The notes under the pieces are model-generated. The model had not been told where the DNA came from. It was given only the letters and a program-made list of their open reading frames with translations, and did not search any database. A program made the translations under genes and the position numbers. Below are positions 20,058 through 29,517 of a stretch of 64,000 bases of DNA, piece by piece (the stretch's first letter is position 1; the number at the start of each line of letters is the position of its first letter). This stretch comes from Streptomyces sp. yr375 (lineage in GTDB: Bacteria; Actinomycetota; Actinomycetes; Streptomycetales; Streptomycetaceae). The DNA is taken from positions 183,651-247,650 of the forward strand of contig NZ_FOFF01000006.1 in NCBI RefSeq assembly GCF_900110755.1, given 5' to 3'.

Positions 20058-20636
20058 ATGCTCGGTACCGTCAACCGCGTGCTCATCGCAGTCGCCGGAC
20101 TGGTGCTGCTCGCCGTCGGCGGCGCGGTGCTGGCCGTGGGCCTGGGTGCCTCCCCGCCGTCCTGGTGGCTGCACCAAGGCCCCCACGACAGCCTCCTCAG
20201 TACCGCCGAGCGCACCCGCTGGCGCGACGAGGCCTGGTGGTGGCCGACGGTCATCGCCGTCCTCGCGCTCGTCGTCCTGCTCGCCCTGTGGTGGCTGACG
20301 GCGGCCTCGCGCCGCCGCCGGCTCGGCGAGGTCCTCGTCGACACGGGCGACGGCGCGGGCGCGCTGCTGCGGGGCCGCGCCCTGGAGGGCGTCCTCGCCG
20401 GCGAGGCGGGCCGGCTGGACGGCGTCGCCGACGCCCACGTCCACCTGACGGGCCGCAGGGAGGCGCCCGAGACCCGCGTACGCCTGCTCCTGGAACCCCA
20501 CGTGGACCCGGCGACGGCGCTGGAGCACCTGACGACGCAGGCCCTGACCCACGCCAGGGAGTCGGCCGCGCTGCCGGCACTGCCGGCGGAGGTGCGGATG
20601 AAGGGCGCCAAGCACAAGGCGGAAAGGGTCAGTTGA
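20058..20636 (+). CDS. amaP: AmaP-like alkaline shock membrane anchor
   Basis: A 192-residue protein with two membrane segments (residues ~5-30 and ~63-83) and a cytoplasmic C-terminal domain with RALEGVLAGEAGRLDGVADAHVHLTGRR and alternating strand/helix, the AmaP layout. In Staphylococcus AmaP tethers Asp23 to the membrane. ATG 20058 is preceded by AGGGG at 8 nt; an in-frame GTG at 20049 overlapping the previous stop is an alternative. It is the last gene of the cluster and converges with an SDR gene. Confidence 0.82.
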   Translation: MLGTVNRVLIAVAGLVLLAVGGAVLAVGLGASPPSWWLHQGPHDSLLSTAERTRWRDEAWWWPTVIAVLALVVLLALWWLTAASRRRRLGEVLVDTGDGAGALLRGRALEGVLAGEAGRLDGVADAHVHLTGRREAPETRVRLLLEPHVDPATALEHLTTQALTHARESAALPALPAEVRMKGAKHKAERVS

Positions 20637-20657
20637 GCGGTTCGCGGCGGCGGGGCG

Positions 20658-21413
20658 TCAGAAACCGTGCCGCATACCGCCGTCGACCGGCAGCATGATC
20701 CCCGTCAGGTAGGAGGCGGCCGGAGACAGCAGGAACGCCGCCGCGCGACCGAACTCGTCCGGAGTCCCGTAGCGCCGCAGTGGGATCCGGGACTCGTTCG
20801 CGACCCGGGTGGCCGCGGGGTCGGCCGACAGGCCGTCCAGTTCGCGCACCCGGTCCGTGTCGATCCGGGCCGGCAGCAGCCCCACCACGCGGATCCCCCG
20901 GGGCCCCAACTCGTCGGCGAGCGACTTCGCGAACCCGGCCAGTCCCGGCCGCAGCCCGTTGGAGATCGTCAGCCCGGGAATCGGCTCGTGCACCGACCCC
21001 GACAGCACGAACCCGATGACCCCGCCCGCCGTCAGCTCGGCCGCCGCGGCCCGCGCGAGCCGCACCGCGCCCAGGAACACCGACTCGAACGCGGCCTGCC
21101 ACTGCTCGTCGGTGGCGTCGGCGATGAACCCGGGCGGCGGACCGCCCACGCTCACCAGCACCCCGTCGAACCCGCCGAACGCCTCCCGCGCGGCGGCGAT
21201 CAGCCGGGCCGCCGCCTGCGGTTCGGCGTTGTCGACGGCGACCCCGACCGCGTTCGGCCCCAGCTCGGCCGCGGCGTCGGCGACGCGCTTCTCGTCCCGC
21301 CCGGTGAGGACGACCTTCGCGCCGTCCGCGACCAGCTCACGCGCGGCGGCGTTGCCCAGGCCGCGGGTGGCCCCGGTGACGACGTACACCCGGTCCTTCA
21401 GTCCAAGATCCAT
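20658..21413 (-). CDS. Atypical short-chain dehydrogenase lacking the YxxxK pair
   Basis: A 251-residue Rossmann-fold protein. The cofactor motif TGATRGLG (residues 13-20) and the terminal LTGIMLPVDGGMRHG are intact. At the active site the expected Tyr-x3-Lys is replaced: the aligned segment reads SNGLRPG (151-157), with Ser at the Tyr position and Arg at the Lys position. The usual NNAG is SVGGPP (88-93). So it may bind NAD(P) without normal SDR catalysis, or use a different residue. It stands between the Asp23 operon and the GH15 gene, 14 bp from the latter, and could be co-transcribed with it. Confidence 0.85.
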   Translation of the reverse strand: MDLGLKDRVYVVTGATRGLGNAAARELVADGAKVVLTGRDEKRVADAAAELGPNAVGVAVDNAEPQAAARLIAAAREAFGGFDGVLVSVGGPPPGFIADATDEQWQAAFESVFLGAVRLARAAAAELTAGGVIGFVLSGSVHEPIPGLTISNGLRPGLAGFAKSLADELGPRGIRVVGLLPARIDTDRVRELDGLSADPAATRVANESRIPLRRYGTPDEFGRAAAFLLSPAASYLTGIMLPVDGGMRHGF

Positions 21414-21427
21414 GCCCCCATCCTCCC

Positions 21428-23230
21428 CTACCCGCCCCCGCCCCCCTCTCCGCCCTCGGCGCCGAACAGGGCGAGGGCGGTGTTCACCAGGCCGATGTGG
21501 CTGAAGGCCTGCGGGAAGTTGCCGAGGTGCCGGCCGGCCACCGGGTCGTACTCCTCCGCCAGCAGCCCCACGTCGTTGGCCAGGCCGACGAGCCGCTCGA
21601 ACAGCTCCCGCGCCTCCTCGGTCCGGCCCGTCATGTGCAGCGCGTCCGCGAGCCAGAACGAGCAGGCCAGGAACGCGCCCTCGGCGCCAGGCAACCCGTC
21701 GACAGCCGCGCCGTCGGTGCTGTAGCGGCGCACCAGACCACTGTGGCCGAGCTCCTCGCGGACCGCGTCGACGGTGCCGATCACCCGCGGGTCGTCCGGC
21801 GGCAGGAACCCGACGCGCGGGATGAGCAGCAGCGCCGCGTCCAGCTCACGGGAGCCGTAGTACTGGGTGAAGGTGTTACGGACCGGGTCGTAGCCCCGCG
21901 CGCAGACCTCGGCGTGCACCTCGTCGCGCAGCGCGCGCCAGCCCGTCAGGTCGCCGTGCAGACTCGGGTCGTCCTCCATGCCGCGTACCGCGCGGTCGGC
22001 GGCCACCCACACCATCACCTTGGAGTGCACGAAGTGCCGTTGCCCGCCGCGCACCTCCCACAGCCCCTCGTCCGGCTTGTGCCACTCCGTGCGCAGGAAC
22101 TTCAGCAGCAGCGCCTGGAGCGACCACATGTGCGGCTTGCTCGGCAGCCCGGAGCGCCGGGCCAGCGCCAGTGAGTCCAGGACCTCGCCGTAGACGTCGA
22201 GCTGCCGCTGCTTCACCGCGCCGTTGCCGATCCGGACCGGCGCCGAGCCGGCGAAGCCCGTCAGCCACGGCACCTCGTACTCAGGCAGCCGCCGCTCGCC
22301 CGCCAGGCCGTACATGATCTGCAGCTCCGCCGGGTCGCCCGCCACCGCGCGCAGCAGCCAGTCGCGCCACGCCTCGGCCTCCTCCTGGTAGCCGACGGCC
22401 AGCAGGGCGTTCAGGGTGAGCGTGGAGTCCCGCAGCCAGCAGTAGCGGTAGTCCCAGTTGCGCACCCCGCCCAGCTCCTCGGGCAGCGAGGTGGTGGCGG
22501 CCGCGGCGATGCCGCCGGTGGGGGCGTAGGTGAGGGCCTTGAGGGTGATCAGGGAGCGCAGCACGGCGTCCCGGTACGGCCCCTGGTAGCGGCACCGGGC
22601 CGACCACGCCTGCCAGTCGGCGACGCTGGTCTCCAGCGCCTCGAAGGGGTCGCACAGCGGTGGGCGGGTGTGGTGCGAGGGGTGCCAGGTCAGGACGAAC
22701 GCGACCCGCTCGCCGGGCCCGACGGTGAACTCCGAGAGCGTGGAGAAGTCCTGGCCCCAGGTGTGCACGGGCGGTTCGCTGCGCAGCCAGGTCGCGTCCG
22801 GTCCGGCGACCGCCACCCGATGGCCGTCGACCCGGCGCATCCACGGCACGATCGAGCCGTAGTCGAAGCGCAGCCGCAGCGTGCTGCGGACGGTGACCCG
22901 GCCGCGCAGCCCTTCGACGATGCGTACGACGTCCGGGGCGGCCTCGCGCTGCGGCATCAGGTCGGTGACCCGGATCGCGCCCTCGCCGGTCTCCCACTCG
23001 GTGTCCAGGACCAGGGTGTCGGGGCGGTAGGCGCGCCGGGTGCAGCGACCCTGCACGCCCTTGGGGGCGATGCGCCAGTGCCCGTTCTCCTCGTCGCCGA
23101 GAAGGCGGGCGAAGCAGGCCCCGGAGTCGAACCGGGGCAGGCAGAGCCAGTCGACGGAACCGTCCATGCCGACCAGCGCCACGGTCTGTTCGTCGCCGAT
23201 GACGGCGTAGTCCTCGATACGGGGGTGCAC
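21428..23230 (-). CDS. Glycoside hydrolase family 15 protein (glucoamylase/trehalase-like)
   Basis: An intracellular alpha-glucosidase-type enzyme; related actinobacterial proteins act on trehalose or maltooligosaccharides, but the substrate here is not known. It has about 600 residues, normal for the group. The N-terminal beta-sandwich opens with HPRIEDYAVIGDEQTVALVG and DWLCLPRFDS. The (alpha/alpha)6 barrel contains GGVRNWDYRYCWLRDS near residue 265 and LLAEEYDPVAGRHLGNFPQAFSH near 570, where the catalytic acids lie. GTG 23230 has GGGAACT upstream; a TTG at 23263 is possible. No signal peptide. Confidence 0.9.
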   Translation of the reverse strand: MHPRIEDYAVIGDEQTVALVGMDGSVDWLCLPRFDSGACFARLLGDEENGHWRIAPKGVQGRCTRRAYRPDTLVLDTEWETGEGAIRVTDLMPQREAAPDVVRIVEGLRGRVTVRSTLRLRFDYGSIVPWMRRVDGHRVAVAGPDATWLRSEPPVHTWGQDFSTLSEFTVGPGERVAFVLTWHPSHHTRPPLCDPFEALETSVADWQAWSARCRYQGPYRDAVLRSLITLKALTYAPTGGIAAAATTSLPEELGGVRNWDYRYCWLRDSTLTLNALLAVGYQEEAEAWRDWLLRAVAGDPAELQIMYGLAGERRLPEYEVPWLTGFAGSAPVRIGNGAVKQRQLDVYGEVLDSLALARRSGLPSKPHMWSLQALLLKFLRTEWHKPDEGLWEVRGGQRHFVHSKVMVWVAADRAVRGMEDDPSLHGDLTGWRALRDEVHAEVCARGYDPVRNTFTQYYGSRELDAALLLIPRVGFLPPDDPRVIGTVDAVREELGHSGLVRRYSTDGAAVDGLPGAEGAFLACSFWLADALHMTGRTEEARELFERLVGLANDVGLLAEEYDPVAGRHLGNFPQAFSHIGLVNTALALFGAEGGEGGGGG

Positions 23231-23381
23231 GGGGTGCGAGTTCCCGGCGGACCCGACCTGCAATCAGAGGTACGGCCGCGCGGGTGACACCGTGCCGAGC
23301 GGGCCTCGGCTTCACCATCCCCCCCCCGACCAGCTCACCCGGGCGGCGAGGCGCGGTGGACGACGGGTGTGCGTCCGTCCG

Positions 23382-24173
23382 CTACACCGGCGCGGGCTCG
23401 GCCTGTTCCGTCTGTTGGGCTGCTGCCTGTGCCCGGTCGCGGGCCTCGCGGCGCGCCTGTACCACCCAGCCGAACGGGACGCCCGCGGCGAACAGCCACC
23501 ACTGGAGGGCGTACGCGTAGTTCAGCGCGGCGTCCTCCTTGCCGGGGGCCCCGACCAGCTCCGGGGTGTCGCCCTTCGGCTCGGGCGCGGTCTGCGCGAT
23601 GTACCCGCCGAGCACCTTCTCGCCGAGCCGCCGGGCCTCCTGCTCGCTGTTGATCAGCATGACCTGCCGGTCGGGCAGCCCCTTGAGGTCCTTGATGCCG
23701 CTCGCCGCGGTCGTCTCGTCGGGCATCAGCCGCCCGGTGACGGTGGTCGTGCCGCTCGGCGGCGCGGGAACCTTGGGGAACGCGGTCTGGGTCGGCGCGT
23801 CCGAGGGGATCCAGCCCCGGTTGACCAGCAGCACCGAGCCGTCCGCCAGGACGAACGGGGTGAGGACGAGGAAGCCGACCGTCTCGTCGGAGTTGACGCG
23901 CCGCCGCACGACGACTTCCCGCGCGGTGTCGTACCTGCCGGTCGCGGTCACGCCGCGGTACCGCTGGTCGGTGGTGACGGTGTGTCCGGGGGAGGTCAGC
24001 CGCTCCACGGGCACCGGCTCGGCGCCCAGCGCGTCGGAGACGAGCTGGTTGCGCGCGGTGCGCTCTTCGTAGCGGTGCATCTGCCAGAAGCCCAGCCTGA
24101 TCATCGTGGGGATGAGGAGGAGCGCGACCAGCGTGAGGATCACCCACTGCCGGGACAACAGGAAGCGGTACAC
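23382..24173 (-). CDS. SURF1 family cytochrome oxidase assembly protein
   Basis: A membrane protein that assists assembly of the aa3-type cytochrome c oxidase. It has 263 residues from GTG 24173. An N-terminal membrane helix (WVILTLVALLLIPTMIRLGFWQ) is followed by a large extracytoplasmic domain with LVNRGWIPSD near residue 120, and a C-terminal helix (YAYALQWWLFAAGVPFGWVV) with the typical YALQWWLF motif. A short Arg/Gln/Ala tail follows. The in-frame region upstream to 24248 lacks family sequence. Its stop is 151 bp before the GH15 start. Confidence 0.9.
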   Translation of the reverse strand: MYRFLLSRQWVILTLVALLLIPTMIRLGFWQMHRYEERTARNQLVSDALGAEPVPVERLTSPGHTVTTDQRYRGVTATGRYDTAREVVVRRRVNSDETVGFLVLTPFVLADGSVLLVNRGWIPSDAPTQTAFPKVPAPPSGTTTVTGRLMPDETTAASGIKDLKGLPDRQVMLINSEQEARRLGEKVLGGYIAQTAPEPKGDTPELVGAPGKEDAALNYAYALQWWLFAAGVPFGWVVQARREARDRAQAAAQQTEQAEPAPV

Positions 24174-24258
24174 CCCACTGACGGTACAACTCGGTCGTGG
24201 GGCGCATTCGGGCGGGTACCGGAAGGGTGCCTTCCGGGCCCGGCTCACCCCTGTCGCC

Positions 24259-24308
24259 TCACATCTCTCGCCTCACACCCGGCGGCTCACATCTCTCGCC
24301 TCACACCT
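24259..24308. repeat. 22-bp direct repeat at the 3' end of the zinc-ribbon gene
   Basis: CTCACATCTCTCGCCTCACACC occurs at 24259-24280 and again, nearly complete, at 24287-24307. The second copy covers the stop codon of the zinc-ribbon gene; the first lies just outside. It looks like a short tandem duplication of a gene end. Confidence 0.7.
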
Positions 24309-24534
24309 TGTCGACGATCCCCGACCTCCCCTCCGCCCGCGCGCAGTGGCCGCCGCAGTACCAGTGCCCCTCGACCTCGACGCCCTGGCCGATGATCTGC
24401 ACCCGGCAGTGCTCGCAGATGGGCGCCATCCGATGGATCGCACAGGAGAAGCAGTCGAAGACATGCACCGCGCCCTGCGCGTGCACCTCGAAGCTCATTC
24501 CGTAGTCATTGCCGCAAACTTCGCATCTCGCCAT
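24301..24534 (-). CDS. Small zinc-ribbon/LIM-like protein
   Basis: A 77-residue cysteine-rich protein from ATG 24534 (MARCEVCGNDYGM). Metal-binding pairs are CEVC (residues 4-7), FDCFSCAIHRM, CEHC, and WYCGGHC at the end, which would hold two or more zinc ions in a LIM-like or double zinc-ribbon arrangement. No signal peptide. The function is not known; such proteins often mediate protein or nucleic acid contacts. The gene lies 127 bp upstream of SURF1 on the same strand. Confidence 0.78.
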   Translation of the reverse strand: MARCEVCGNDYGMSFEVHAQGAVHVFDCFSCAIHRMAPICEHCRVQIIGQGVEVEGHWYCGGHCARAEGRSGIVDKV

Positions 24535-24643
24535 GCGCCACAGGGTGGGCCGTCGCCCCCGGGCGGGCGAGCGGACGGCGGGCGAGTCGCGCGCCAATCA
24601 CCCGTACGTACGGGTCACCGCATACGGGGTCGCCGCGCGCGGC

Positions 24644-25666
24644 TCACTCGTCGGCGCCCTCGACGTCCCGCAGGAGCTGCCCGAAGGCGGCCTCGTCCAC
24701 GACGGGCGTCCCGAACTGCCGCGCCTTGACCACCTTCGACGTGTGCGAGTCGGGGTCGTTGGTGACCAGCAGACTGGTCACCCGGGACAGACTCGTCGCC
24801 ACATGCAGCCCCGCCTCGGTCGCGCGGTCCTCCAGCAGCTCGCGCTCGACCGACGTGTCCCCCGAGAAGGCGACCCGCATGCCCTGCTTGAGCCGCCTGC
24901 CGTCCTCGTACCGCCCGGGGTTGGGATACGGGCACGCGGGCCGCTTCCGCGAAGGCCGCCAACTGCTCGGCCGATAACCGCCGCCGTACCCGCCGTACCC
25001 GCCACCCGCACCGCCCGAGCCGCTCGCCTGCTGTCCGATCAGCGGCGCGGGCCGGTCGGTCCACTCCGTCAGCGGCCGGCATTCGAGCAGCGGCAGCCGG
25101 ATCCCGCCCGCCGCCGCGGCCCGCAGACTCGGCCGGAACGCCTCCGCGAGCACGCGCGCGTCGTCGAGGGCGTGGTGCGCCCGCTGCTGTACGACGCCGA
25201 AATGGGCGGCCAGCGACTCCAGCTTGTGGTTGGGCAGCGGCAGCGCCAACTCCTTGGCGAGCGCGATGGTGCACAGCCGCTGCCGCACCGGCGCCTCGCG
25301 CTCCGCGCGCGCGTACTCCCGCGCGATCATCTGCCAGTCGAAGACCGCGTTGTGCGCCACGAGCACCCGCCCGTCCAGCCGCGCCGCGAACTCCTCGGCG
25401 ACGTCCCGGAAGAGGGGCGCGCCCGCCAGTACGTCGCTCGTCAGACCGTGTATCCACACCGGCCCCGGATCGCGCTCCGGATTGACCAGCGTGTACCAGT
25501 GGTCCTCGACCTCACCGCGCGCGTCCAGCCGGTAGACGGCGGCGGAGATGATCCGGTCGTCCCGGGCCAGGCCCGTCGTCTCCACGTCAACAACCGCGTA
25601 CCCCTGGGGATACGCGGTCGGCCACTCCGTGGGGGACGACGCCGTCGTCATGTGGTCTTCGAGCAT
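24644..25666 (-). CDS. DnaQ-type 3'-5' exonuclease fused to a BRCT domain
   Basis: A DEDDh exonuclease of the DNA polymerase III epsilon family, probably for DNA repair or replication. It has 340 residues. Exo I is VVDVETTGL near residue 25, Exo II is LVAHNAVFDWQMI near 105, Exo III is HHALDDARVLAEAF near 165. A Gly/Tyr-rich linker (GGAGGGYGGYGGGY) leads to a BRCT domain (GMRVAFSGDTSVERELLEDRATEAGLHV ... SRVTSLLVTNDPDSHTSKVVKA). ATG 25666 lies 8 nt after a TATCCT -10 element, so the mRNA may be leaderless; ATG 25651 is an alternative start. Confidence 0.9.
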   Translation of the reverse strand: MLEDHMTTASSPTEWPTAYPQGYAVVDVETTGLARDDRIISAAVYRLDARGEVEDHWYTLVNPERDPGPVWIHGLTSDVLAGAPLFRDVAEEFAARLDGRVLVAHNAVFDWQMIAREYARAEREAPVRQRLCTIALAKELALPLPNHKLESLAAHFGVVQQRAHHALDDARVLAEAFRPSLRAAAAGGIRLPLLECRPLTEWTDRPAPLIGQQASGSGGAGGGYGGYGGGYRPSSWRPSRKRPACPYPNPGRYEDGRRLKQGMRVAFSGDTSVERELLEDRATEAGLHVATSLSRVTSLLVTNDPDSHTSKVVKARQFGTPVVDEAAFGQLLRDVEGADE

Positions 25667-25674
25667 GGTCACTG

Positions 25675-25680
25675 AGGATA
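25675..25680 (-). promoter_or_regulatory. Probable -10 element of the exonuclease gene (leaderless transcript)
   Basis: TATCCT on the minus strand ends 8 nt before ATG 25666, the spacing seen for leaderless Streptomyces genes. No convincing -35 is visible. Confidence 0.4.
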
Positions 25681-25878
25681 CGGGCCACCACTGACACCCC
25701 GTCGCACCTGCCCCGGGAAGAAGCCGGGAAGTGGGGCGGGGAAGACCCCTGGAACCCTTTCGTCCCGTACGGGAGTTCGTGGGGCGCACGCGCGCGTGTG
25801 CGCGGCCGTCGGCTGACGGCGGGCCAACTCCAGGGCGGCGACCCGAGGTTCACGCCCGCCTGTGCCATCCTCCGTCCT

Positions 25879-26649
25879 GTGACGGAACCCACGCCCGAAG
25901 ACACCCCCGAAGACACCCCCGAAGGCACCCCCGCAGACAGTCACTCGGACGCCCACTCCGAGGCGCACGACGGCTCGCTCGGATCCCGGCTGAACTGGCT
26001 GCGCGCCGCCGTCCTCGGCGCCAACGACGGCATCGTCTCCACCGCGGGCCTCGTCGTCGGCGTGGCCGGTGCGACGGACGACCGCTCGGCGCTGCTGACC
26101 GCCGGCCTCGCCGGTCTGCTCGCCGGGTCGATGTCCATGGCCGCGGGGGAGTACGTCTCCGTGTCGACGCAACGGGACTCCGAGAAGGCCGCCCTCGCGC
26201 TGGAGCGACGCGAACTGCGCGAGCAGCCGGAGGCCGAACTGGAGGAACTGACCGAGCTGTTGGAGGAGCGGGGCCTGTCCAGGGAAGTGGCCAGGGAAGC
26301 CGCCGTGCAGCTCACGGAACGCGACGCCCTGAAGGCCCACGCGCGCGTGGAGCTCGGCATCGACCCCGACGACCTCACCAACCCCTGGCACGCCGCCTGG
26401 GCCAGCTTCCTCGCCTTCACCGCCGGCGCCCTGCTGCCCCTCCTGGCCATCGTCCTGCCCCCGCCGGACTGGCGGCTCCCGGTGACGGTCGCGTCGGTCC
26501 TGGTGGCCCTGTCCTGCACCGGCTGGAGCAGCGCCCGCCTGGGCTCGGCGGCACCGGCCCGCGCGGTGCTGCGGAACGTGGGAGGCGGCGCGCTGGCGAT
26601 GGTGGTGACGTACGCGGTGGGGGCCTTGTTGGGGGCGGCGGGGGTGTGA
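25879..26649 (+). CDS. VIT1/CCC1 family iron-manganese transporter
   Basis: A membrane protein that moves Fe2+ or Mn2+ out of the cytoplasm. It has 256 residues from GTG 25879. After a Thr/Pro/Glu/Asp-rich N-terminus coded by 15-bp repeats (TPEDTPEDTPEGTP), the VIT domain begins LNWLRAAVLGANDGIVSTAGLVVGVAGA. It continues with GLLAGSMSMAAGEYVSVSTQRDSE, an acidic cytoplasmic helical region (ERRELREQPEAELEELTELLEERG) that binds metal in VIT1, and three C-terminal membrane segments. It is divergent from the exonuclease gene. Confidence 0.93.
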   Translation: MTEPTPEDTPEDTPEGTPADSHSDAHSEAHDGSLGSRLNWLRAAVLGANDGIVSTAGLVVGVAGATDDRSALLTAGLAGLLAGSMSMAAGEYVSVSTQRDSEKAALALERRELREQPEAELEELTELLEERGLSREVAREAAVQLTERDALKAHARVELGIDPDDLTNPWHAAWASFLAFTAGALLPLLAIVLPPPDWRLPVTVASVLVALSCTGWSSARLGSAAPARAVLRNVGGGALAMVVTYAVGALLGAAGV

Positions 26650-26776
26650 GGGTCAGCCGCAGTCGGTCGGTCGGCGGCGGTTGGCGGACCTGGCCAAGAA
26701 GCAAGCGCGTACCGTCGGCAATACTTGTGGGTAACAACGTCTAGCCGCAGGCCACCAGCGGTTCTACGGTGCCTGC

Positions 26777-27666
<890 letters not shown>

Positions 27667-27670
<4 letters not shown>

Positions 27671-28356
27671 GACCCCGCCTCCCACTCGGCTCCCTCAGCC
27701 TCGCCCTTTTCGGCCTCGCCGCCGCCGTCGACCTGGTCTCCCTCGCGGTGGGCTTCGGCCCGGGGCACGTCCTCGCCAAGCCGCTGCTGATGCCGCTCCT
27801 CGCCGTCTGGGCCGCGCTGCGCGGCGCACCCCGGCCGCTCGTCGCCGCCCTGCTGTGCGGCTGGGGCGGTGACGTCCTGCTCCTCTCCGACGCCGACCCC
27901 GCCTTCCTCGCCGGCATGGCCGCCTTCGCCGCCGGGCACGTCTGCTACCTGGTGCTCTTCGCACGCGCCGGCCGCCCACGCGCGCGGGGTGCCCTCCTCC
28001 TCGTCCCCTGCTACGCCACCGCCCTGATCGCCGGCGTCGCCCTGCTGTGGCCCGGCCTCCCCCCGGACCTGCGCCTCCCCGTCGCCGTCTACAGCACCCT
28101 GCTCACGGCCATGGGCTGCTGCGCCGCCACCCGGCTGGGCCCGGTCGCCGGTGCCGGCGGCGCGCTGTTCCTGCTGTCCGACACGCTCATCGCGACCGGC
28201 GTCGCCGACTGGCCGCAGCCCCCGCGCCCCGACCTCTGGATCATGCTCACCTACGTCGCCGCACAGTTCCTGCTGGTCATCGGCACCCTAGGCACCCTCG
28301 GTGGGCACCGCGCGGGGACGTCGTCGTACCGTGAAGTGCGCTCGACCACCCCCTGA
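27667..28356 (+). CDS. YhhN/TMEM86 family lysoplasmalogenase-like membrane protein
   Basis: A multi-pass membrane protein of 229 residues with about eight hydrophobic segments. Family marks are KPLLMPLLAVWAAL, CGWGGDVLLLSDADPAFLAGMAAFAAGHVCYLVLF and LFLLSDTLIA, with the conserved GD and SD acidic residues. In characterised relatives the enzyme hydrolyses the vinyl ether of lysoplasmalogens to an aldehyde and a glycerophospho-head group. GTG 27667 overlaps the upstream stop; the frame extends to 27553, but that part is antisense-like overlap with the previous gene. The pairing with an AGMO-like enzyme is discussed in the findings. Confidence 0.88.
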
Positions 28357-28396
28357 GCGCACGTACACCAGAGCCGGAACCGAGAAGGACCCTCGT

Positions 28397-29440
28397 ATGC
28401 GCGCCACCACCATCCACGCCCCCTTCGACATGCGCGTGGAGGACGTACCCGAGCCCGTGGTGCGACGGCCCACCGACGCCGTGGTCCGGGTGCTGCGCGC
28501 CTGCATCTGCGGCAGCGACCTGTGGGCGTACCGCGGTGAGGCGACCCGGCAGCCGGGCCAGCGCATCGGGCACGAGTTCCTCGGCGTGGTCGAGGAGACC
28601 GGCTCCGAGGTGACGACGCTCGGGCGCGGCGACCTCGTCGTCGCGCCCTTCATGTGGTCCGACGGCGTCTGCGACCACTGCCGCGAGGGCCTGACGACGT
28701 CCTGCGAGCACGGCGGCTTCTGGGGCTCCGTCGGCCACGACGGCGGCCAGGGCGAGGCCGTGCGCGTGCCCTTCGCCGACGGCACCCTCGTCCGGCTGCC
28801 CAAGGAGGCGGCCTCCGACGACCACCTGCTGGCCGCCCTGCTCACCCTGTCCGACGTGCTGGGCACCGGCCACCACGCCGCCCTCGGCGCGGGCGCCCGG
28901 CCCGGCGCCACCGTCGCGGTCGTCGGGGACGGCGCCGTCGGCCTGTGCGCGGTGCTCGCCGCCAAGCGGCTCGGGGCCGAGCGGATCATCGCGCTGGGCC
29001 GCCACGAGGCGCGTACGGACATCGCGCGCCGCTTCGGCGCCACCGACGTCGTCGCCGAACGCGGGGAAGCCGCCGTCGAGGCCGTCCGCGAGCTGACCCG
29101 CGGGCAGGGCGCGCACGCCGTCGTCGAGGCGGTCGGCACCGAGCAGTCCATGCGTACGGCGGTCGGCGTCACCCGCGACGGCGGCGCGATCGGCTTCGTC
29201 GGCGTCCCGCACGGCAGCGGTACCGGCCTCGACCTCGACGTCCTGTTCGACCGCAACATCGCGCTGCGCGGCGGCGTCGCCCCGGTCCGCGCCTACATCC
29301 CCGAGCTGCTGCCCGACGTCCTGGACGGCACGATCGACCCGTCGCCCGTCTTCGACCTGACCGTCGACCTGGAGGGCGTCCCGGACGGCTACAAGGCGAT
29401 GGACGAGCGCACCGCCCTCAAGGTCATGATGATCAACTGA
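28397..29440 (+). CDS. Zinc-dependent alcohol dehydrogenase family protein
   Basis: A medium-chain dehydrogenase of 347 residues that oxidises an alcohol or reduces an aldehyde with NAD(P)H. The catalytic zinc ligands are in CICGSDLWAY (residue ~38) and IGHEFLG (~63). The structural zinc loop reads DGVCDHCREGLTTSC, with Asp in place of the first of four cysteines. The Rossmann motif is VVGDGAVGLCAV near 178. ATG 28397 follows AAGGA at 8-9 nt. It lies 40 bp after the lysoplasmalogenase gene with no terminator between, so co-transcription and a role on fatty aldehydes are plausible. Confidence 0.9.
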   Translation: MRATTIHAPFDMRVEDVPEPVVRRPTDAVVRVLRACICGSDLWAYRGEATRQPGQRIGHEFLGVVEETGSEVTTLGRGDLVVAPFMWSDGVCDHCREGLTTSCEHGGFWGSVGHDGGQGEAVRVPFADGTLVRLPKEAASDDHLLAALLTLSDVLGTGHHAALGAGARPGATVAVVGDGAVGLCAVLAAKRLGAERIIALGRHEARTDIARRFGATDVVAERGEAAVEAVRELTRGQGAHAVVEAVGTEQSMRTAVGVTRDGGAIGFVGVPHGSGTGLDLDVLFDRNIALRGGVAPVRAYIPELLPDVLDGTIDPSPVFDLTVDLEGVPDGYKAMDERTALKVMMIN

Positions 29441-29517
29441 CCCCCGTCAACAGTTGAGCCGCACCCTTTGATCGGCTTGATCAGCTTGATCGGTTGATCT
29501 GCGCTCAACCATTGATC
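29431..29517. repeat. Second GATC array, six sites between convergent genes
   Basis: GATC at 29431, 29470, 29479, 29488, 29496 and 29514. The middle four form 8-9-bp tandem units (TTGATCGGC, TTGATCAGC, TTGATCGG, TTGATCTGC). Read on the minus strand, all six are GATCA, five of them preceded by C or T. The array spans the gap between the dehydrogenase and CopD-like stop codons and slightly enters both genes. Confidence 0.85.
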
